Assembly: GCF_050947335.1 (NCBI RefSeq)
Contig: NW_027473521.1
Coordinates: 1-64,000 of the forward strand
Source of the DNA: Megachile rotundata
Lineage: Eukaryota; Arthropoda; Insecta; Hymenoptera; Megachilidae
Direction: 5' to 3'
Length of the DNA stretch: 64,000 nt
Shown: positions 59,014 to 64,000 of the stretch, in pieces
Position numbering within the stretch: the first letter of the stretch is position 1
Layout: each line of letters begins with the position of its first letter
Position numbers and translations under genes: made by a program
Notes under the pieces: generated by a model
Seen by the model: only the letters and a program-made list of their open reading frames with translations
What the model was told of the DNA's origin: nothing
Databases searched by the model: none

Positions 59014-59511
59014 TTCGCCATATTATGGTTATATGATCGAGAGAACGACAATTACTCTACTCATTACTCTTATTATTATCAATCTATCTCAAAGTATTAG
59101 CCATATTATGCTTATATGATCAATAGAACGACAATTACTATACTTATTACTCTTATTATTATCAATCTAACTCATATTATTAGCCATATTATGCTTATAT
59201 GATCGACAGAACGACAATTACTATACTTATTACACTCAATCTTATCAATCTAACTCATATTATTAACCACATTATGCAGATATGATCGATACAACGACAA
59301 TTACTATACTGATTACACTCACTATTATCAATCTAAGTCATATTATTAACCATATTATTCAGATATAATCGATAGAACTACAATTACTATACTCATTACT
59401 CTTATTATTATCAATCTAACTCATATTATTAGCCATATTATGCTTATATGATCGATAGGACGACAATTAGTATACTCACTCCTCTTATTATTATCAATCT
59501 AACTCATATTA

Positions 59512-62500
59512 TTAGCCATATTATGCATATATGACCGATAGAACGACAATTACTATACTCATTACTCTTATTATTATCAATCTAACTCATATTATTAGCC
59601 ATATTATGCTTATATGATCAATAGAACTACAATTACTATACTCATTACACTCACTATTATCAATCCAACTCATATTATTAACCATATTATGCAGATATGA
59701 TCGATAGGACGACAATTACTATACTTATTACTCTTATTATTATCAATCTAACTCATATTATTAGCCATATTGTGCAGATATAATCGATAGAGCTACAATT
59801 ACTATACTCATTACTCTTATTATTATCAATCTAACTCATATTATTAGCCATATTATGCTTATATGATCGATAGAACTACATTTACTATACTTATTACGCT
59901 TATTATTATCAATCTAACTCATATTATTAACCATATTATGCAGATATAATCGATAGAACTACAATTACTATACTCATTACTCTTATTATTATCAATCTAA
60001 CTCATATTATTAGCCATATTATGCTTATATGATCGATAGGACGACAATTACTATACTCACTCCTCTTATTATTATCAATCTAACTCATATTACTAGCCAT
60101 ATTATGCTTATATGATCGATAGAACGACAATTACTATACTTATTACTCTTATTATTATCAATCTAACTCATATTATTAGCCATATTATGCTTATATGATC
60201 AATAGAACGACAATTACTATACTTATTACTCTCATTATTATCAATCTAACTCATATTATTCGCCATATTATGCTTATATGATCGACAGAACGACAATTAC
60301 TATACTTATTACACTCAATATTATCAATCTAACTCATATTATTAACCACATTATGCAGATATGATCGATAGAACGACAATTACTATACTGATTACACTCA
60401 CTATTATCAATCTAAGTCATATTATTAACCATATTATGCAGATATGATCAATAGAACGACAATTACTATTCTTATTACTCTTATAATTATCAATCTAACT
60501 CATATTATTAGCCATATTATGCTTATATGATCGATAGAACGACAATTACTGTACTTATTACTCTTATTATTATCAATCTAACTCATATTATTAGCCATAT
60601 TATGCTTATATGATCGATAGGACGACAATTACTATACTCAGTCCTCTCATTATTATCAATCTAACTCATATTATTAGCCATATTATGCTTATATGATCGA
60701 TAGAACGACAATTACTATACCTATTACTAATATTATTATCAATCTAACTAATATTATTAGCCATATTATGCTTATATGAGCAATAGAACTACAATTACTA
60801 TATTTATTACACTCACTATTATCAATCTAACACATATTATTAACCAAATTATGCAGATATGATCGATAGGACGACAATTACTATACTTATGACTGTTATT
60901 ATTATCCATCTATCTCAAATTATTAGCCATATTATGCTTATATGATCGATAGAACGACAATTACTATACTCATTTCTCTTACTTTTATCAATCTAACTCA
61001 TATTATTAGCCATATTATGCATATATGACCGATAGAACGACAATTACTATTCTCATTACTCTTATTATTATCAATTTAACTCATAGTATTAACCATATTA
61101 TGCTCATATGAGCAATAGAACTACAATTACTATACTTATTACTCTTATTATTATCAATCTAACTCATTATTAGCCATATTATGCTTATATGAGCAATAGA
61201 ACTACAATTACTATACTTATTACACTCACTATTATCAATCCAACTCATATTATTAACCATATTATGCAGATATGATCGATAGAACGACAATTACTATACT
61301 CATTACTGTTATTATTATCAATTTAACTCATAGTATTAACCATATTATGCTTATATGAGCAATAGAACTACAATTACTATACTTATTACTCTTATTATTA
61401 TCAATCTAACTCATATTATTAGCCATATTATGCTTATATGAGCAATAGAACTACAATTACTATACTTATTACACTCACTATTATCAATCCAACTCATATT
61501 ATTAACCATATTATGCAGATATGATCGATAGGACGACAATTACTATACTTATTACTCTTACTATTATCAATCTAACTCACATTATTGGCCATATTATGCT
61601 TATATGATCGATAGAACTACATTTACTATACTTATTACGCTTATTATTATCAATCTAACTCATATTATTAACCGTATTATGCAGATATAATCGATAGAAC
61701 TACAATTACTATACTCATTACTCTTATTATTATCAATCTAACTCATATTATTAGCCATATTATGCTTATATGATCGATAGGACGACAATTACTGTACTCA
61801 CTCCTCTTATTATTATCAATCTAACTCATATTATTAGCCATATTATGCTTATATGATCGATAGAACGACAATTACTATACTTATTACTCTTATTATTATC
61901 AATCTAACTCATATTATTAGCCATATTATGCTTATATGATCGATAGAACTACATTTACTATACTTATTATGCTTATTATTATCAATCTAACTCATATTAT
62001 TAACCATATTATGAAGATATAATCGATAGAACTACAATTACTATACTCATTACTCTTATTATTATCAATCTAACTCATATTATTAGCCATATTATGCTTA
62101 TATGATCGATAGAACGACAATTACTATACTTATTACTCTTATTATTATCAGTCTAACTCATATTATTAGCCATATTATGCTTATATGAGCAATAGAACTA
62201 CAATTACTATATTTATTACACTCACTATTATCAATCTAACTCATATTATTAACCAAATTATGCAGATATGATCGTTAGGACGACAATTACTATACTTATT
62301 ACTCTTATTATTATCCATCTATCTCATATTATTCGCCATATTATGGTTATATGATCGAGAGAACGACAATTACTCTACTCATTACTCTTATTATTATCAA
62401 TCTATCTCAAAGTATTAGCCATATTATGCTTATATGATCAATAGAACGACAATTACTATACTTATTACTCTTATTATTATCAATCTAACTCATATTATTA

Positions 62501-63244
62501 GCCATATTATGCTTATATGATCGACAGAACGACAATTACTATACTTATTACACTCAATCTTATCAATCTAACTCATATTATTAACCACATTATGCAGATA
62601 TGATCGATACAACGACAATTACTATACTGATTACACTCACTATTATCAATCTAAGTCATATTATTAACCATATTATTCAGATATAATCGATAGAACGACA
62701 ATTACTATACTTATTACTCTTATTATTATCAATCTAACTCATATTATTAGCCATATTATGCTTATATGATCGATAGGACGACAATTAGTATACTCACTCC
62801 TCTTATTATTATCAATCTAACTCATATTATTAGCCATATTATGGTTATATGATCGATAGAACGACAATTACTATACTTATTACTCTTATTATTATCAATC
62901 TAACTCATATTATTAGCCATATTATGCTTATATGATCGATAGAACGACAATTACTATACTCACTCCTCTTATTATTATCAATCTAACTCATATTATTAGC
63001 CTTATTATGCTTATATGATCGATAGAACTACATTTACTATACTTATTACGCTTATTATTATCAATCTAACTCATATTATTAACCATATTATGCAGATATA
63101 ATCGATAGAACTACAACTACTATACTCATTACTCTTATTATTATCAATCTAACTCATATTATTAGCCATATTATGCTTATATGATCGATAGGACGACAAT
63201 TACTATACTCACTCCTCTTATTATTATCAATCTAACTCATATTA
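59512..63244. repeat. 70-monomer unit, copy 2, shortened to 45 monomers
   Basis: Starts like 53,702 and keeps the L-to-K passage once (60,176-61,750) instead of twice. It then repeats A (CTGTACTC), B', J (ATTATGCTT), K (GAAGATATAATC), B' (ATCAGTC), C, D (GATCGTTAGG), TATGGTT/GATCGAGAG and N (CACTCAATCTT). It has five monomers (62,747-63,161) that the first copy lost between its A at 59,429 and 59,512. The net difference of 25 monomers agrees with +31, -1 and -5 counted separately. It contains the only 81-bp monomer. Confidence 0.82.
61089..61169. repeat. Short 81-bp monomer (2-bp deletion)
   Basis: A class G monomer in which the usual CTCATATTATTAG at the border reads CTCATTATTAG, a loss of one AT (or TA) near 61,166. 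Every monomer start after this is 2 bp earlier than 1 + 83n predicts. This is the only length change I found among 771 monomers. It could be a real deletion or a consensus error in the assembly. Confidence 0.92.
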
Positions 63245-64000
63245 TTAGCCATATTATGCATATATGACCGATAGAACGACAATTACTATACTCATTACTC
63301 TTATTATTATCAATCTAACTCATATTATTAGCCATATTATGCTTATATGATCAATAGAACTACAATTACTATACTCATTACACTCACTATTATCAATCCA
63401 ACTCATATTATTAACCATATTATGCAGATATGATCGATAGGACGACAATTACTATACTTATTACTCTTATTATTATCAATCTAACTCATATTATTAGCCA
63501 TATTGTGCAGATATAATCGATAGAGCTACAATTACTATACTCATTACTCTTATTATTATCAATCTAACTCATATTATTAGCCATATTATGCTTATATGAT
63601 CGATAGAACTACATTTACTATACTTATTACGCTTATTATTATCAATCTAACTCATATTATTAACCATATTATGCAGATATAATCGATAGAACTACAATTA
63701 CTATACTCATTACTCTTATTATTATCAATCTAACTCATATTATTAGCCATATTATGCTTATATGATCGATAGGGCGACAATTACTATACTCACTCCTCTT
63801 ATTATTATCAATCTAACTCATATTACTAGCCATATTATGCTTATATGATCGATAGAACGACAATTACTATACTTATTACTCTTATTATTATCAATCTAAC
63901 TCATATTATTAGCCATATTATGCTTATATGATCAATAGAACGACAATTACTATACTTATTACTCTCATTATTATCAATCTAACTCATATTATTCGCCATA
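63245..64000. repeat. 70-monomer unit, copy 3, cut by the window end
   Basis: F-like (ATATATGACCG), GATCAATAG/CATTACACTC, I, a K-like monomer with CATATTGTGC and GAGCTAC, J, K, A (GGGCGACAATT), CTAGCC B', L, and the first nine bases (TTCGCCATA) of N. The order and the rare CATATTGTGC and CTAGCC match 59,512-60,267. The array clearly continues past the window. Confidence 0.83.

Larger units (their letters stand above)
53702..59511. repeat. 70-monomer unit, copy 1 (5,810 bp)
   Basis: Begins with an F-like monomer (ATATATGACCG, AATCTAACTC), a GATCAATGG/CATTACACTC monomer, I, a K-like monomer with CATATTGTGC, J, K, A, B', L, N, O, P, B', A (CAGTCCTC), B (CCTATTACTAAT), C-K, then A, B', A and a second L-to-K passage (56,192-58,515). 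It ends with A (CTGTACTC, AATCTAGCTC), B', J, K, B', a C/D hybrid, a TATGGTT/GATCGAGAG monomer, and so on to A with ATTAGTATAC at 59,429. The next unit starts with the same F-like monomer at 59,512. Confidence 0.82.
1..64000. repeat. 83-bp satellite DNA array filling the whole window
   Basis: Head-to-tail tandem array with no non-satellite sequence. I checked the period by following the TTAGCC/TTAACC landmark: starts at 1, 84, 167, 1,910, 8,135, 12,700, 19,340, 30,960, 34,031, 48,058 and 60,840 all fit 1 + 83n exactly. After the 2-bp deletion near 61,166 the starts fit 1 + 83n - 2 (for example 63,660). Monomers differ from one another by substitutions at a dozen or so sites but hardly ever in length. 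No coding gene, RNA gene, transposable element, long A-tract, telomere motif or inverted monomer was seen. The array runs off both ends. A role in centromeric or other heterochromatin is inferred from this kind of organisation in eukaryotes; the sequence does not prove it. Confidence 0.98.

Noticed and set aside
1..64000. CRISPR array
   Set aside because: The repeat-like order of conserved and variable segments could suggest repeats and spacers. The variable parts, however, are a few recurring variants of one sequence and not unique spacers, and there are no cas genes.
1..64000. ATCGAT palindrome and the TATATGATCGATA region as a protein operator or replication origin
   Set aside because: The six-base palindrome is present in most monomers simply because it is part of the repeat, and several abundant classes lack it. 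No longer dyad surrounds it.
1..64000. Promoters, TATA boxes or terminators
   Set aside because: TATA-like strings occur in every monomer because of base composition. No gene exists for them to serve and none stands out from the rest.
1..64000. A single simple higher-order repeat with one fixed unit
   Set aside because: The 23-monomer spacing between the first two M blocks (1 and 1,910) does not continue. The later intervals are 75, 55, 80, 140 and 37 monomers, and other unit sizes dominate elsewhere.
1..64000. A new defence or mobile genetic system
   Set aside because: There is no coding capacity, no terminal repeat, no integrase-like or reverse transcriptase-like sequence and no unique cargo. 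The interest of the window lies in satellite evolution.

Overview
The window is one uninterrupted, head-to-tail satellite DNA array. I found no gene, RNA gene, transposon, microsatellite tract, CRISPR array or unique sequence in 64,000 bases. The repeat unit is 83 bp, about 24% G+C in the common form. Monomer starts fall at 1 + 83n from base 1 to about 61,166, where a 2-bp deletion shifts the register. The window holds 771 monomers (770 of 83 bp and one of 81 bp) plus 9 bases of the next. Both ends lie inside the array, so the real array is longer. All monomers point the same way.

The organism is almost certainly a eukaryote: arrays this long of short, A+T-rich, non-coding monomers are typical of centromeric, pericentromeric or subtelomeric heterochromatin, or of B or sex chromosomes. 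Nothing here identifies the species. I recognise no published satellite family, but I could not search, so novelty is unproven.

The monomers are not uniform. By eye they sort into about 20 recurring variant classes, which I label by letter: A (GGACG with CACTCCTC), B (TTATTACTCCT), B' (TTATTACTCTT), C (GAGCAATAG with TTTATTACAC or TTTATTACGC), D (TTAACCAAATT, often with CCATCTATCTCAAA), E (CATTTCTCTTATTTTT), F (ATATATGACCG, usually with AATTTAACTCATAG), G and H (GAGCAATAG with TTATTACTC or TTATTACACTC), I (TTAACC, AGATATGATCG), I' (as I, with AACG and CATTACTGTT), J (ACATTTAC, ATTACGCTT), K (AGATATAATC, CATTACTC), L (GATCAATAG, TTATTACTCTCATT), N (GATCGACAG, CACTCAAT), O (TTAACCACATT), P (ATTCTTATTACTC), S and U (ATTAAGCTT) and T (ACGGCAATT). 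They follow each other in a set order such as J-K-A-B'-A-B-C-D-E-F-G-H-I-J. Long stretches of that order recur, sometimes as adjacent copies, with unit sizes of 3, 4, 8, 9, 10, 23, 24, 29, 37, 65 and 70 monomers. This is nested, irregular higher-order repeat structure.

Layout: 1-23 kb holds five copies or part-copies of a 23-monomer block (M1-M23) starting at 1, 1,910, 8,135, 12,700 and 19,340, mixed with shuffled blocks. 23.7-27.3 kb is a 24-monomer duplication. 27.6-31 kb is mixed, with a tetramer pair at 28.4-29.05 kb. 31-36.2 kb is a 37-monomer duplication with an 8-monomer duplication inside it. 36.2-39.2 kb is a mixed run of the same classes. 39.2-43.8 kb is a 29-monomer duplication carrying a trimer array. 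44.6-52.5 kb is a 65-monomer duplication. 53.7 kb to the end is a 70/45-monomer series.

At many block borders sits a single hybrid monomer whose left part matches one class and right part another, still exactly 83 bp. This is the signature of in-register unequal exchange and is the most informative signal in the window. Class calls and borders were made by eye and are good to about one monomer.
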